A stretch of 64,000 nt of DNA from Numida meleagris (taxonomy: Eukaryota > Chordata > Aves > Galliformes > Numididae): the NCBI RefSeq assembly GCF_002078875.1, contig NC_034414.1, forward strand, positions 20,290,320 through 20,354,319. Reading direction: 5' to 3'. The notes under the pieces were generated by a model. That model did no database searches. It was not told where the DNA came from and saw only the letters and a program-made list of their open reading frames with translations. Numbering within the stretch: position 1 is the stretch's first letter; each line of letters opens with the position of its first letter. This document shows positions 39,534 to 52,411 of the stretch, in pieces. A program made the translations under genes and the position numbers.

Positions 39534-40655
39534 TATAGAATCATAGAATTGCTCAGGTTGGAAAGGACCTTCAAGATCATCAAGTCCAACCACAACATAA
39601 CCATACTACTCTAACTCTAGCAACCCAACACAAAATCATGTCCCCAAGCACCTCATCCAAACGGTTTTTAAACACATTCAGGGATGGTGACTCAACCACC
39701 TCCCTGGGGAGCCTGTTCCAGTGCTTAACAACCCTTTCTGCAAAGAAGTTTTTTCCTGATATCCAACCTAAACCTCCCCTGGTGCAACTTGAGGCCATTT
39801 CCTCTTGTCCTGTCACCTGTCACCAGTGAGAAGAGACCAGCCCTGCTCTCACTGCAATCACCTTTCAGGTATTTGAACAGAGCAATGAGGTCTCTCCTCA
39901 GCATCCTCTTCCCCAGACTAAACAGCCCCAGTTCCTTTAGTTGCTCCTCCTCGGGCATATTCTCCAAGCCCTTCACAAGCCTTGTTGCCCTTCTTTGGAG
40001 CTGCTCTAGAACCTCAATGTTCTTTCTGTACTGAGGTGCCCAAAACTGAACACAGAACTTGAGGTGGTACCTCACCAATGCCAAGTACAGGGGCAGGATG
40101 ACTTCCCTAGTCCTGCTCACCACACCATTGCTGATACAAGCCAGGATGCCATTGGCCTTCTTGGCCACCTGGGCACACTGCTGGCTCATATTCAGCCGAC
40201 TGTCCATCAGCACACCAAGGTCCCTTTCCATCAGACAGCTTTCCAGCCACTCCTTCCCAAGCCTGTAGGGTTGCCCAGGGTTGTTGTGACCAAAGTGCAG
40301 GACCCAACACTTCACCCTATTGAAACTCATACAGTTTATGTTGGCCCATTGATCCAGTCTATCCAGGTCCCTCTGTAGAGCCTTTCTACCCTCCAGCAGA
40401 TCACCACTCCCTCCCAACTTGTCGTCATCTGCAAACTTACTGACAGTGCACTCAATCCCCTCATCAAGATCAGTAATAAAGATGTTGAATAGAAGAGGCC
40501 CCAGCACCGAGCCCTGGGGGACACCACTCATGACTGGCCGCCAACTGGATTTAACTCCATTGACCACAACTCTCTGGGCCCGGCCATCCAGCCAGTGTTT
40601 CACCCAAACCATGGGCAGCCAGCTTCTCCACAAGGTGATCTGTTTGGGGTCATTA
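39534..40655 (-). mobile_element. CR1 LINE, 3' 1.1 kb, best preserved copy
   Basis: The antisense 3' end opens at 39534 with AGAATCATAGAATTGC and GGTTGGAAAGGACCTTCAAG. The rest is the reverse complement of the CR1 3' UTR and ORF2 C-terminal half, cut near 40655. Its subfamily differs from the copies at 9914 and 13112: its 3' region carries GTCCCCAAGCACCTCATCC and its protein ends in a [25 protein letters not shown] C-terminus. GC content is clearly above the surroundings. Long open frame retention suggests this is among the younger insertions here. Confidence 0.96.
39725..40633 (-). pseudogene. CR1 ORF2 reverse-transcriptase C-terminal half, frameshifted
   Basis: An uninterrupted 302-codon frame encodes the second half of the CR1 endonuclease/reverse-transcriptase protein, which primes reverse transcription at a nicked chromosomal target. 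Residues 36-53 are [18 protein letters not shown], the RT motif with PQG. Residues 67-73 are FADDDKL, the catalytic FADD motif, with D where CR1 elements usually have T. Further CR1 landmarks follow: [75 protein letters not shown]. The frame is lost near residue 295, where an A-run is one base longer than the family pattern. The remaining C-terminus ([18 protein letters not shown]) continues in another frame (39580-39816). The endonuclease and first RT motifs are missing through 5' truncation, so it cannot be active. The start codon is internal, not a true start. Confidence 0.93.
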
Positions 40656-41534
40656 GATCAGATACCTGCTTAGATCAGGCACCTCCATTCAACCAGAATA
40701 TTAACTGGTAAAGCTCACGTCTTTTAGTCAGACACGTTTCAGATTGAGGTCTTCCAGGAACAAAGACATAGTTTCAGAAAGCAGGACTGTACAATATGCT
40801 ACTGAGCCTTTTGTTGTTTTCCTCAATATTATGTCAGATGCCTAAAAAAAAAATCACAAAATATTTTTCCAAGGGATTTTGCTCCTCTCCTTTATAGAAT
40901 TTCCAATATTGTCTCTTCTGCTTCTTGCCTGCTTCCCACATTTCTGCCTCTGAGCAAAAGCACCTTATCTTGAGTGGCATGAGCTCAATGAGGGCAGCAG
41001 AAGCCAGGAGGTTCTGGATACTTTGCTGTCATCAGGCAGCAAACATTCCCTGCAGAGATGCTTCCAATAGACTTCCCCATTGAAGCTACTCTTGTCATTT
41101 TTTTCCCTGGTTTTAAGCAGTCACTTCAGGCAGGCACCAACAGTTTTGTCGGTACAGTGAGATACACTGACAATTCTTGATCTCTGCTTTCTCTAGATTT
41201 CAACAGTATTTCCATGGTTATTGAGAGCCATTCATTTTTAGAATTGATGGATAGGAACACAAGACCAACTGTCATTCTAGTCCGAAAAATGCATTGATAT
41301 TGGCATTAGATTATTCAAAAGACTTAATTTATACAAATACACGTATATACAAAGACTACACAAACATCTCTTCAAACACTGAATCACACACATTTAATAA
41401 TTTTGAGCAAGCAAATGAGTCATAGTCAAAGATTCAACTATGTCAATAAGCAGCAACAAATTCCAGTTTACCTTCCCTGAAAGTTTTGTCTCAGCTGTAT
41501 TTTTAGAGGTTTTCAGCAATTTTTCTCCTCACAA
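40656..41534. other. Unique noncoding DNA
   Basis: No transposon or exon was recognised. 40960-41080 is modestly GC-richer than its surroundings. Confidence 0.5.
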
Positions 41535-41549
41535 TCAGCAGAGGGCAAT
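41535..41549 (+). promoter_or_regulatory. CTCF-like core motif (best match in window)
   Basis: TCAGCAGAGGGCAAT agrees with the CTCF core CCASCAGRGGGCRSY at 13 of 15 positions by my count, including the whole CAGRGGGC block. Surrounding DNA is unique. Occupancy cannot be judged from sequence. Confidence 0.45.
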
Positions 41550-42136
41550 GTTCACCCAGTGTGCAAGTAAGAGCGTTCATATTTTTGAATGAAACTGCTC
41601 CCAAGTTTTCTCTTCCAATTGGCACACTTTTTTATTATTTGATTATAATAACATTTAACACTAAGCAACTATAAAATGGGTTTTTACAAAAAAGATCTGA
41701 ACAGCTGAATAATTTAGTAGTATGGACCTCTATATCGTTACAATCATACCCATTTTACAAGACACATTCCTGTAAAGCAAGTTGTTCAAAGTCAGGCAGA
41801 GATATAATCCTGTTACAAGTCCTTTTTCCATGTTATCTCACAATATAAGAACTTGGCAGTTCCCTTATTTAAAAAAAAAAATGGACTTACCTCAGTAGGA
41901 TTGTAAGAGATGCCCAACACACTGCTGCACAAACAATGGATCACATAAGCACAAACAAAGGCAAAACAGAAACATTTCTTTCACATTTTAAGCAGGAAAA
42001 GAAAAGCAGCTTTCTCCCACAGCTTGAGTATGTTTGCTTGGTAAACAGTTTTCATTTCCTCAAATATTCATTTTCAGTGTATATTAGCAGTAAAATAGGC
42101 TGCCTGTTTTCACCATGCTAAAACACAGCTGTTCCA
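41550..42136. other. Unique AT-rich noncoding DNA
   Basis: Nothing recognisable was seen. The frame at 41936-42121 is a chance frame. Confidence 0.45.
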
Positions 42137-42330
42137 ATGGACTGTCCCACAGGGCTCTTTCTGCTGTCGTTGAATATTTGCATTGCATTAGATGCCCTTA
42201 GTAATTCTGCAAGCACCACCATCCGCTTTTCTCCAGAAGACCAAGCCTAAATCATACTTTTATGTGCAGGACCCAGCTTCCAGTTTCAATGAATGATCGC
42301 TTCCAAGCAGGCTACATTGTTCAACTGAAA
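42137..42330 (+). mobile_element. Ancient L2/CR1-like LINE reverse-transcriptase fragment
   Basis: The plus strand carries ACTGTCCCACAGGGCTCT, which reads TVPQGS (PQGS at 42147-42158). The segments AATATTTGCATTGC and CTGCAAGCACCACC follow, matching the 'NIYM...RKH' stretch of L2-type LINEs. Then TTTTATGTGCAGGACCCAGC at 42259-42278 is a degenerate version of the codons for the YADDTQL catalytic motif, with a small deletion. The distance from PQGS to the YADD region (about 114 nt) is close to the family spacing. TGAATGATCGC at 42289-42299 resembles a downstream landmark. Stops and indels make it a fossil. It has no CR1 3' repeat tail. Identification is from remembered motifs. Confidence 0.62.
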
Positions 42331-45300
42331 TTTTAAACCATCTTATGAAATGCAGCCCAATATGGAGGGCCTAATGTGTTAGAAATAATATCTAACTGCA
42401 GCTTCTTTTGCTGAGATACAAAACAAAATAGACTTTTAAAATATAATTAAAAAAAAAAAGTCCCATACCCTCCCCATCAGAGCTAGATGAAGTTGATTTC
42501 CAGAAAGAACAGAACACCAAACATGTCCGTCTTTAAAATCTGCTTAGTAAATAGCCTGTTATCCCTCAGAGATACTCTAACCAATGAGTTTGTCAATGGA
42601 ATGAAAGACAATATTTTCCAGAATGTACTTTAACACATAGTTGTGGACTCTGAGCTAAAGCAAATGGATTTAGGGGAAATACAGACAGTAGAATGCTACA
42701 ATATTCCATGAGATAGTTAGTTGCTGTTGTTTTTTTTTATCTCACCCTAACTTATACCTTCAAGATACCTTTAAATAATTTACCACTAATTTTTATTTAA
42801 AATTCATTTATTTAGACAGAGAATATTATATCCCTGTGATATACTCTGTGGAATGCACTTTAAGAATAGAAAATACTTTGAAAGGCATTCTGTCAGAGGA
42901 ATAGGCAACAAACGCAAATATCTTGAAAGCACAGAACAGAACATCAGCTGGTGCAGTTTGGGTGACAGGACCTCAAGCAAGAGGCTTTGCAAGAATGTAA
43001 ATTTATGATAACAATCATTTGTGATTGAAGCATGAGACATTTGCTTTCACGGCTACTTGGAAGGGAGGTCTTGGCAAAGAAATATTAATCATTACAGCAC
43101 AGCCTTAAGGCAGATATACTAACCACTCCGTAAAATCTCCCTCAAAACAAGAAGTCAGCTATGACAACCAAGAACAGAGTGCACAGAGCTATGTCCAAAC
43201 ACGCTTATCTACTACCAGTGCCTAATGGTCAAAAGAATTTGCCATGTTTCTGAAGTTGGTTATAAGGGCAACGTCTTCTCCATCCCTATGTGGCCCAACC
43301 ACAGACTCCATGTCATAGAACCAAAACTTTCAAGGCCATTTTTTTTCTTTTATTATGCAATTCCAGTGAGAATTCTCAGTACTGAATGGTCTAGATTCCT
43401 AAAGTAATTGTTTTAAATTAATGACTGAAAGGGTACCATAAGCATCTTAGCAAAATTGATGCCCAAGTTAATTTTGCAACTGGTCTTTTGGTAATATTTC
43501 TGTGCTGAAGTAGTACTGACTTTTGGACTAAAGTTTCTTATACTCAGCTGCTGTATGTAACATACACTGACTTTGGTTTCTGAAGGACATCAATATCTAT
43601 TAAATACCTTACATATACATATATTAAATCTCGTCCATCTAGTTGCAAAATTGCCAGGAAATAGAAGAGAAGGCCAAATGATATTCACTGCTTCTATCTT
43701 TCTGTGAAATAATGGATTTGATATACAATTTATGGGACTTTCTCTCTATTCCATTTTAAATCTTTTCTTCCACGTAGTAGCTTTGTAAGGAGATTCCAGG
43801 ATACAGAACAGTGTCACTATCCTGAGCTGCTCTCCAGACCTGTCTTCCAGGAGCAAAGGATTGCAACAGATTCACTCCCCGTAAAATATTGTGCTGATAC
43901 CTTTTCTATAGTAACATATATGTTCTACTGTTTGCAGTGTTGGGTGGGGCCGGTTTATTATGAAAAATACAGGAAAGTGAAATAACTGAAAGGCAAACAC
44001 AGCTGCATACCATTACATCGGAAATATGGCCAAGAATACTGTATAAATATCTGATGAAATAAGGACAATTGTTAAGAGATGAGAAGACAAACAAAACAAC
44101 AACATCAAAAAATAATCACTACTACCTGGTCAGGGATTGGGTTCTCTTTTCCCCAAACTTCTGTCAAGTTAGCCCATACCAGTTTCATGAGTGTGCTTCA
44201 GAAGACCACGTGTCCCATCTTGTGTAACTATTTTAACATTTTTTTAATTATTTCTGTAGTTTCCCTTATGTCCTATAACTATCTCAGAACGTACACGTTC
44301 CAGTAGCTCATTCATACATCTAATTGTGAGGTGTACAGATAAACATATTTTACAGACATTCCCATGTCTCATGGACAATTGAAATTTTGAGAGCTATTAG
44401 AAGTAACTGTAAATAAATTCAATACTTTCATACATAGTTTAAGACTATCTTTTGCCCTCATTTCTTTTAAGCCTCTGGGATGAAATAATTATGATCTCCA
44501 AAGCTGCTAATTGTGATGTCTACAAACAAAGGATTATACTTTCTATTGGAGAACAAACAGCAGGAGAAAATGAACAACTTCCTTCTCATGCAGTTATCAC
44601 TAATAATGAGCAGTTAGGTAGAAGGACTAGATGATTCTGAGAGTTATGATTTACAATTATGTTACTAATAAGACTGATTTTATGTCTGTAGTGGCCAAAC
44701 ACGCTAATACCTGAAAACCAAAGAAGAGTGTGAAACTTGACAAATGTCCATAATCAAGAGATGAGCCAAAATCTTGACAAAAATATAGAATTGCTGTTTT
44801 TAGCATCTTTGAAAGCTTGGTTTGACCCATACATGCTAAAAATAGGCCTCTTAGATAAGATGGGGTCCAAAGTCTTCCAGCTGTACATGAACCATTTTTA
44901 TTTTTAGGAATAAGAGTGTTTCAACATATTAGGAATAGCAAAAAAAAAAAAAAAAACACATATACAAAATAAAAACAAAAATTTTCAGCGCCTAAAAAGA
45001 ATTGGCTTTGAAATGACCACTAGAAATTTATTATTAGAGTTATCAATTTGTCTCTTAAAAGCAAATTTATTTATTTATTTTATTTACAAAAGCTTTTTTC
45101 CGAAAGACCCCTAGGTGATCCACAAAGAAACTCAAAATTATGAGACAGTTCTTCATAGACATACATTCTAAGAGCAATGTTTAAACATCTAAAGATCCAC
45201 GCAAAAGAGCAGCAGGCTTCCAACAATGCTGTGAAAGCAGTAACGGTCCATATAATTTAGTCCATTTCATATGTATTCTGAAATCAAAACATCTCAGCTA

Positions 45301-45493
45301 TGCAAAATGTGCATGACAGCACCTGAAGAAATCAAAACAGTTATCCAACTGAATTCTAAATATACTTTAGACAAAGAATGACAATGGAAAACTCATGAAA
45401 CATTTGATTAAATTTTAGAAAAAAAATCACTATAAAATATTAGGAAAACATCTAAAACAATGCCTGGATATCCCTTGAAAATACTTTTTGGGG
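42331..45493. other. Unique AT-rich noncoding DNA
   Basis: No transposon or exon was recognised over about 3.1 kb. An A-run lies at 44940-44957 and a TTTA-rich stretch at 45068-45085. Confidence 0.5.
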
Positions 45494-45550
45494 GTTTGTT
45501 TGTTTGTTGTTTTTATTTGTTTGTTTGTTTTTTACTTTTGTTTTGTTTTA
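45494..45550. repeat. (TTTG)n simple repeat
   Basis: Imperfect TTTG/GTTT units interrupted by T-runs. The overlapping frame at 45488-45679 is a product of this simple repeat. Confidence 0.85.
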
Positions 45551-46545
45551 GGGGAACTTACTCTGTGGTACATATCTGATCCCAATATTGTTGTTTTCAC
45601 ACTTAAAATGAGAATGGAAGGTATTAATATTCCTTTTTATGTCTTAAACCCATATTCCTGTAAATCATGTATTTTGTGATCAAAGGAAAAAAATGAAGAG
45701 TCAGAATAGTCTGCTGCATACCACAAAGACGAAGAGGCAAGAAAGACTCACTGACAGTAGGAGCTCAGTTAGGAGATCCAGTTTCTAATCCCGTCTGGCT
45801 TCTAACTTGACCCAAGACTTAAATTTTTGTTTTGAAGTTTGTGTAAGAACATCATGGAGATGTCATCTTAAAGGTAGGTGTCATGAGACAATTTATACAT
45901 TTATAAACCATTAAAATATGTACATGTAAATATAAATTCAATATTTAATTAGGATTCTTTATTTAAAAGTGCTAGAGAAATGCAGGGTATTCCAATGTAC
46001 CATTTATGTAACTAAACTGAATAGGTCTAAAATGAAATAGTGTTAATGTTTATAAAATGGCAGCACACAAGGTGTTTTATCAAGTAATCCAGTATGAACT
46101 GGTCAGTCATACAGTCCACTTGCCATGTAGATTCATGTAAATACTTTTTGAGTTACTTTATTGTATTATTGTATTATATAAATTTGTAGAATGTGTTTGA
46201 CATCATAAGGCTGTTCAACAACCTATAACTTCCCTTAAGTTTATTAACTTGTTATTCTTGTTATTTTAGTGTAACAAACAAGTATTCTCTTCAGAAAAAG
46301 ATCTGAGCTTCCCAGTGACATTCCTGTGGACAGAACTCAGAGCTCCATAGATGGAAAGGGACCACCCAGGCAGAAACATATGATCTGGATCAAACTATAT
46401 CGAGTTAGCAATTAATACAGCTTTCCTGGTCAGTGTAATTTTCTTTCTCTAATTACAAGGATTTTATATGAATCACTAAGGGAATAAAGCTCCCAACTCC
46501 CATTAGAAATCAATACGAGCAGAAATACTCTTAGCAAGAAGCCTT
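45551..46545. other. Unique AT-rich noncoding DNA
   Basis: Nothing recognised. Confidence 0.45.
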
Positions 46546-46581
46546 AAAAAAAAAAAAAATAGAAAAAAAAAAGAAAAAAAA
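46546..46581. repeat. A-rich low-complexity tract
   Basis: Thirty-six bases that are almost all A, with isolated T and G interruptions. No retrosequence is recognisable next to it. Confidence 0.8.
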
Positions 46582-46739
46582 TCACCAGTATGCTCACAAA
46601 ACTCAGTTAAGCTTCAAGGACTACATTCTCATCTAGATTAGTCTCATCACAATACAATGCTGAAACCAGAGAGCTATCAGTAGAAGTTGTATCCTCTTAT
46701 GCTGCGGAAGAATTTAGCCTGTAAGATTAACATTCAGCA

Positions 46740-47880
46740 TCCACCCAAATATGTCGTAATCACTTCCTAATTTAGATTGCTTTTAATTTAGTTGCTATCC
46801 CCTTTCCTGCATCTGCACTGGAAAAAAGCGAGGACAGGGGAGCGGAGAACTCCTGGCAAATCCATGCACATTCAGCAAGTTGATGAATATGTAATACTGT
46901 TTGTAATAATACCAAAGTAATTCTTCCATTATGAACTCAATCCAATTCTACTATTTGATTTCAGAAATGGATTTTGAACACAGGCCTGTTTGACTAATCG
47001 TACACTCCATTTCCTATTCTTTTTTTTCTCCATTTAAATGTTGAGTGGCATAGTTGTGTTTGGGAAGGCAGTAATTTCATTACACCAACAGAGGGAACTG
47101 CCATTCCAGCAAAGTGACGAGAGCCAAATTGGCCAGAGAAACATATTCCTTTCTAGGCTGAGGAGATCCACATGAGAAATTCAAGCAAAATGTCACCTCT
47201 CAAACAATGACAACAGGATTACAAAAATCTAATTAGCAGTTTCATTAGCCGAATCCTATCTGTGGTGACAGCAAACAATGGGTATTCGGAAGCTGTCCAT
47301 CCATTTTTAATACAGGCGCTGCCATGGAGATACTAGGACTAATATATTCTCTGCGTTACCTCTGATCACAGAGTGACTTCAAGGAGGTATTTTGTCTAGA
47401 AATGAAGATTTAAAGGCACAATGCATCTCTAAAAATCAGAAATTGCCTACATCCTGCTGTAACAGTCTTTGTTTTTCTCTCTGCTACACCATTTAATTGA
47501 TCTTGCTTTTTCAAACTGTTTGGGCAGGAGCATCCTAAAAGCTTCAGTGCTAAATAAACATACATAGAAATCTAATAAACAAGTCTAATTAAGATTAATT
47601 GAACTGTTGGAGGTAAATGAAGATAGCATCCACAAGAGACAATTCACTTTTTAAAAATGGAAATCAACACCTTCATTCCCCTTATAAGTTTCATTAATTT
47701 CATTTCCATTAAGCCATAATCAAAATAATACTGCTGGAAGCAAGCATTGAAGTTGCAGTCTGAAACAGCAGGGATATTTCACATGAATGTGTAATCTTCA
47801 CTTTGAACTGTGACAATTTACTTCATTTACTCTAGGCTCCTGAATACATCAGAACTTGCTTCCTCTAGTGCAGTTTGTGG
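46740..47880. promoter_or_regulatory. Candidate conserved noncoding block (possible enhancer)
   Basis: This 1.1 kb differs from its surroundings: few homopolymers, mixed complexity, no repeat signature, and a high density of homeodomain-type (CTAATTAG at 47229-47236, CTAATTAAGATTAATTGA near 47585, CATTAATTTCATTTCCATTA near 47692) and SOX-like words (AACAATGACAACAG near 47203, AACAATGG near 47275). It contains no open frame of note. The texture is that of deeply conserved developmental enhancers in vertebrate gene deserts. That is an impression from base texture and motif density; no alignment was possible. Confidence 0.3.
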
Positions 47881-50800
47881 TTGTAATAGCTCTTCAGATC
47901 TGTAATGCTGTCTCAAGTATTTCAGGCCAATATTTTCTGCTGTATCAGTCAATGATATTTTCTATTTAAAGCACTGAGTGGTACCACCAGTAAAAGACAG
48001 TTTGGGGATTCCAGTTTGAATGGAGACTTATCCTTAGCATCTTTTGTTGTGAAAATATGCTTATAAAAATTTTAAAATTAAATAAAATTGAAATAATTCT
48101 AATTATTCAAGACACATTCAAGAACAGAAGTCTCATTAACAAAAATAATCCACACTTGACTATGTTTGGTTGTCTATACATTCATCTTTCTTTCCTCATC
48201 ACCTTGAGAAAAGAAAAATTGATCAGATCTGTGCAATGTTGCTCACATTAAAAACCAACCACAGAGAGAAAGAGAAAAATCTGTCATAAAAAGGGTACAA
48301 ATCAGAGCTCCCAACCGGAAGTCTTACTCAGAATATTGCTACCTACTCAATTTTTCATCAGACTGATATACATCAAGTCAACATACACAAAAGATCTCCT
48401 CTTCTCTATGATGTTACTTATTCTGTTGCTGGGATATATTTGAACAACAACATAGTTTTATTGTCATATGATTCAGAAGAGCCTGCATAGAGTAAAATGT
48501 TCTCAAGGACGTGGCATTGCCTGTCAGCTACACATGGCCACAGAAAATCCAGCAACCTTTCCATGTATCCACAGACTAAAATCCATACTTTGCACGACAG
48601 AGTAAGTACACAGGAAAAGGGATCCCATTCTACAATACATAGAGTTTGCTGCCCTACAAAAAAAATTGTTTCCCTGCCATGTAATGTCACTTATTTGTCC
48701 TTTGTAAATCATTATCGCAGACAACAAGTTTATTGAGCAGTACCTTAAGTGGAATTCAAAGCACCCTAACTTTCCAGAGGATCTCAGTAATAAAAGGTTC
48801 TCAGCATACCAAGAAAACTACTCTGGAGAACTGAGTAACATCTTCCATGCATCTGATACCTGTCTCTAATTAATTTTAATTTTTATTTTTAGAATTAACC
48901 CCTAGGCTTTGAAAAGCCGCAACAAAAACATACTCTATCTTAGCGTCCAACTCTTGAATATTTCCATCCCAGCATTTTACCCACTTGGAAGTCAAAATTA
49001 GAGGAAAAATAGAATAACCATCAGGGAAATAAAGGAAAAAATATCACAAATAAATAAATTAATAATCACTTCTTCAAATTCAGTCAACCCAAGCTGGAAA
49101 GTCCCAAAGCATTTACAGAGAAGCAGAATAAGTAATTCAATTTCAGGTACCCAGAAGTACATACAAATGATCCAGCTAATAATATGGTTCATTTTCTTCC
49201 TGTAATAGTACTACCCAGTCCCTGCACCGAACTGAAGTGCTTCAGAAATTCAGCCAGAGAAAATGGAGCCATGGTTGTGATTTCTGCATTCTCATCTGTT
49301 TGTCCTGTTAACTGTGGACTTGAGGTGAGAAAGCACTCCTTTCTTTGTTAAACAGTAAAAAGAAATTAAAAAATCTCAGAGGAAAGACAAATTTTATATA
49401 CTCTGCCAAATGTTATCAGACAGGCAAAGCCATCAGTCAGGTTATTTGAAATGAAGATTAAAATGGAATTAGTAGTCTCTACAAATGTTTCAATTCATAA
49501 TCAAATTAGCAGCTAGAGGTTTAGAGAGTGAATTCAAATAGATATTCCGTGCAGACTTCACAATTTCTCATTCCTTCCTTTTACTTAGGGGGTAATAATT
49601 AAATGTGATTTAAAATTGAATGTAATAAAGTACAGCTTAGAAGCGATTCAGGATTCTTAACAAAAATAATTAGATCCTCTGATACTATTTGAAACCACAC
49701 AGCTATAACCCTTTATTAAAGTTTAAGAAAGGAAAAAATAAAGAAGAGAAAAAAAGATGACTTTGTCAGTTTTATTGGAATCCAGAATGAAACTCTCTTT
49801 AAAGAGATATCTTCTATTTTTATTCTATCTGGGAAACTCTTTCTATGCTTCTTTCCTACTTTTCACTAAACTAAAACTTTTCACAGAAGTGGTTTTCAAT
49901 GGCATTTATTTGGTGGCAAAAATGTAAGGTTAAAATTAAATCTCAGGAAACAGAACTAAATCAACAGTGTACTCAGGTAACGTGAAATGGAAATGTAAGA
50001 TTAGTTGTTAGGATATCTGGATTACTTCTAACACCATGGTGCAACTGAGCAATCAAAACTATCCTGAAGCTATTCTAAGCACAGGTGCTACGGTAACTTT
50101 GGATGCTGGAGTTCATTGACACAGAGGAGGGGAGAGGGAGGCACCTGCTGGCAGCAGCTCCTTGTGCCTTCCAGCTCTTACTCTGAAATCAGCAGTTGGC
50201 CTTGGACAACAGCAACATGCCTGTCGGTTGTCTGAGAGTATTTTATGAAATATAACAAGGAAGAAAGTAGAAAGTAACACAGAAAACCATACATTTATGT
50301 GCAAATATATCATTTAAAAACATTCTTCAATAGTATATTTCCCTGGGTTGATTAGGCCTGATTGAAAAGGTAGCCTATAGCTGCTGTTAAAATCTCAATT
50401 TCTTCTTCAGAGAGATTTATATAAAGATATCTTTTTCTTCGAATTTGTATGAGAACATCTCTTTGATGACATTACTGAAGCGCCACACTTTTTTATTTAA
50501 TGATAACAAGGATCACATGAGGGAAGAGACATTGCTGCTCAGATCTTCAGAATAAAAAATAACAGATCTTGAAAGTGACCTCTGTAATTCATGCTGCTAA
50601 ATTGAGGATTAGCCTTCATTCCTTTTCTATTTCCAACATTTTTTTCTTTTAGCTGCCATCATATTTTCTAAAGAACATAAAACCAAAGTTACTGAGTTGA
50701 TCTTTTCAGTGAAAAGAACTCTCTTTACTTAGGTTCTAGCATTATGTAAGGAGTGACTACCAGTATCTATTTGTCCACCTGAAAAGAGGAAGTCAGAAAG

Positions 50801-52411
50801 TCTGACAAAAAGGTGTGCAGTGCATTCGGTTTTGGTGGGATAGTCTAACTGGTTCAAATGTAAAATTATTTTAGCTATTGAAAGTTCTGCTTATTTACAC
50901 TCATATTTTTTATGTGAAATGTCAGAAAAAATTTTCGCTACAAATGTGAAAAAGTCCTGTATTTTTCAATCAGCTCCATTCAAGACTTTAGTTTTGAATG
51001 TCTTAAGAAAGTAAGATATTACATTATTCTGTGTAATAGATTTTACAGCCTGTTAGAAATAATTTAGATACTATTACATATTTTAATGGCTACTACTCTT
51101 ATCAGTAGGAAGGATTATTGGCCCTTCTTATATTTACCCATGAACACATTCATCATTTGTAAAATCTGATAATACTTGAAGCATTTAGGCACTCTTTAAA
51201 GTGCAGTGTCCCCAGTTTATTTCTGCTACATGTTACTTGGCCATCACAATTACAGTTTTGTTCATGTACAACCTGGTAAACAGAAACAACCTACGTGGTA
51301 AGACAAGGCAAAATCCTCATCTAAATAAATCTTCCTCACTGGAATTTGAAAGTCCCTATTTTTACCAGCCAAAGTTTAAGTATTTTAGTCTGATGTTACT
51401 TTTAACCATAATGTTTTAGTCTCTAGAGGAGACACTTCCCTTTCTGTCCACAAAGGAGCAAAACAAGCAACGCTTACATACAGTACTTACGCTGCTCCAT
51501 CAGTAGAAAGCAGCCTGTGGACCTTGTTCCCTACTTTACAAGCACCATAATATTCTGTTTTAACTTCATCTGACAGATCTGTTATTATTCTGAAAGCATT
51601 CTAAAATGAACTCTGAATCTACTTCCTTATGTTTTCCTGTTCTCATATTTTTCTTCTAAGTGATTCACAAAAAGCATCTTTCAGAGTTTTTAGCTTACAT
51701 TTTTTACCTCTGTTTCCAATATTTCTTATAGTGATTAGACTAATTAAGCTTATGGTTTTTAGGAGTTATTCTTTTTCTCGCAAAATAGATAAAAAACAAA
51801 TTCAGTGAACGGGACCTTTAATCTTACAGATATAATTGTAACAAAATACAGCACTTGGAAGACAAAGTTAGATGTATTTCAAATAGGACCAAAGCAGTAT
51901 TTTGATCAGAAATTATAACAACAGTGAAGAATCAAAAAGTATTATAGCTTAATAAAGGAAGAAGTTATTTATTTCATCTCGATTCAGAGTCACTTATCAG
52001 AGACATGACACATTTCTAAAAGCCTGTAGTTCATCTCCCAGTTGTTGAACTCTAGCCTTTTCACATTAAGTAGGAAACACTAATGCACTTTTTCCAGCAC
52101 TTACATGATAAAATACTAAGGCTTGCATAATCATTATAGTAACAAATAGGCAGATGCAAGTTATCCATGGACAGGTTATCCAGCCAGTAGATTAGTAGTG
52201 CAAGAGATTCATAAACATCTGAACTGGCTCTACAGCCAGATTTGATCAAACAAAGTTTACTACCTCAGGTGCAGTTTATGGCAGTACAACCGTAGTTGTC
52301 CTCGAGTGTGAAGAATGATAGTCACTAGAGAGCCCTGTAAGAATTGTGCTGCCCTCCTGTTAACCAGCTCAGGTAACTACCATTTTCCTAGGGCTTCTTC
52401 AGACTTGGTGT
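47881..52411. other. Unique AT-rich noncoding DNA
   Basis: About 4.5 kb with no recognised repeat or exon. The overlapping opposite-strand frames at 48418-48736 are unrecognised. A GC-richer patch near 50125-50215 has no identifiable content. Confidence 0.5.

Noticed and set aside
47077..47096. Fourth CTCF-like word (CCAACAGAGGGAACT).
   Set aside because: The essential C of the GGGC block is replaced by A, so the match is too weak to list.
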